Below, in pieces: positions 63,170 through 64,000 of a stretch of DNA of 64,000 nucleotides. Source of the stretch: Pomphorhynchus laevis (taxonomy: Eukaryota > Acanthocephala > Palaeacanthocephala > Echinorhynchida > Pomphorhynchidae); NCBI GenBank assembly GCA_012934845.2, contig WNNJ02000599.1, positions 310,001 to 374,000 on the forward strand, in the 5' to 3' direction. Under the pieces are notes generated by a model that was not told where the DNA came from, searched no databases, and worked only from the letters and a program-made list of their open reading frames with translations. The translations under genes and the position numbers were made by a program. Each line of letters begins with the position of its first letter. Position 1 is the stretch's first letter.

Positions 63170-64000
63170 ATGATAAAGACAAAACCAGTTAAGTATATTA
63201 ACCAGTTACGCCTATTTGAACAGATATGTATTAACATGGATGCTCAACATAGACGAGTTCTTTTACAAATCGATGTAAGGTGTTTATCAAGATGGAAAGT
63301 ACTTGCCCGTGTACATGAGTTACAATCAGAACTCGTGGTATTTTTTGATAAATCAGGACAACAACACTTTTCCGAGCTACTTAAATGTGAATTTCGGAAT
63401 ACAAAGCCGCGATATTTAACATTTATTTTCCATCACCTCAATATTTTGAACTCAAACATGCAAGGGAAAGAGGAAAACGTTATTACATCTACTGACAAAA
63501 TGCAAGCATTTAAGAAAAACTTAATGTTTGGAAAAAACAGCGACAGAAGGCGGTTTTGGAATGTTTCCAATGGTAAAAACCACATACAACACTAACATTT
63601 TGTCTTTGATTATCGAACATTTGTCAAATTTTGTAGAGAAATTGATTTATTATTTCCCATCATTTAAAACATCACAGTATAATTGGATAAAAAACTCCTT
63701 TGCAGAAACTTTTATTGATTCGAGCTTGACTATTATAGAGAGAAAACCTCATAGACTTGTCCAGTGATCGTGGACTGTTGATTAAATTCAAAGAGTTCGC
63801 GCTTGAGGGTTCTTGAATATCAATATAAGAAAGAAACGCGACAAAAACGGCGCTTCGTATTTTACTGCAGTTTTCTACTACATATTTATGCGAACTAGGA
63901 TTTTCAACACTAGACGGTAAAATGCAAAATAGAGCTAATATGCAATTCACTAATGAGAAAATAAGAGTTTGTCTTTCAACCATAAGACCAAATATTGAAT
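63170..64000 (+). pseudogene. hAT transposase of ZBED-like type, C-terminal half
   Basis: Frame 1 (63170-63595): FEQICINMDAQHRRVLLQID, VRCLSRWKVLARVHELQSEL, YLTFIFHHLNILNSNMQGKE, MQAFKKNLMF. Frame 2 from about 63550: FGMFPMVKT, LIEHLS-type region, FPSFKTSQYNWIKNSFAETF. From 63763 in another frame: KFKEFALEG, then LRILLQFSTTYLCELGFSTL, NRANMQFTNEKIRVCLSTIR, the hAT dimerisation domain, open to the window edge. Matches the W.S+G+VL.RV.EL...HLN.LN..QG...F...F..L family of ZBED5/FAM200-like hAT proteins. At least one frameshift near 63555 and two stops near 63815-63830; the N-terminal BED finger is not seen. The copy runs to or past the window end. Confidence 0.75.

Noticed and set aside
1-64000. 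LTR retrotransposons, retroviruses, Polintons, CRISPR arrays, tRNA or rRNA genes
   Set aside because: Looked for protease/integrase/capsid motifs, long direct terminal repeats, regular spacer arrays and cloverleaf patterns; none seen.

Overview
The window is AT-rich animal DNA, from a small-genome invertebrate by the look of it. Two host genes can be seen in pieces on the minus strand, and three of their introns are exactly 46 nt. The 51 kb RTE-type reverse transcriptase fragment resembles nematode RTE elements as I remember them, so a nematode is possible but unproven. I see no bacterial gene organisation, CRISPR array, tRNA or rRNA, and no coding sequence of LTR elements, retroviruses or Polintons.

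Layout. 0-9.3 kb: relics of R2-type non-LTR elements (family A and family B, both ending in a zinc-binding motif plus restriction-like endonuclease), Penelope-like (PLE) fragments, a tandem duplication, a foldback element with target duplication and empty-site copy, and an RT/endonuclease chimera. 9.5-13 kb: a phase-consistent multi-exon host gene of unknown product, with PLE debris in one intron. 13.9-17.8 kb: near-intact APE-type LINE copy 1 with target duplication. 18-30.7 kb: S-repeats, PLE tails, family B copies (the best at 23.1-25.9 kb), foldback elements and duplications. 30.7-34.1 kb: family A copy 1 behind a 15-bp minisatellite. 34.4-46.5 kb: three exons of a myosin motor gene; one 11.7-kb intron holds most of the transposon debris in between. 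46.5-50.2 kb: weak exon candidates and a three-copy satellite whose consensus folds as a type III hammerhead ribozyme. 50.4-51.3 kb: RTE fragment. 51.8-55.6 kb: family A copy 2 plus a truncated third copy. 57.8-58.5 kb: a second PLE type. 58.5-62.4 kb: LINE copy 2. 63.2 kb to the end: a hAT transposase of the ZBED-like type.

How the parts relate. Each retroelement carries its own machinery: APE endonuclease + RT in the LINE, RT + restriction-like endonuclease in families A and B, RT and (separately) a GIY-YIG domain in the PLEs. The host genes are diluted by this load. The most notable observations are the hammerhead satellite; the mosaic pattern of the two LINE copies (ORF2 nearly identical, ORF1 and 3' UTR diverged); the S-repeat with hammerhead-like boxes; the myosin exons separated by a transposon-filled intron; and the foldback element whose empty site is preserved beside it. 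All family names rest on motif reading from memory, without searches.
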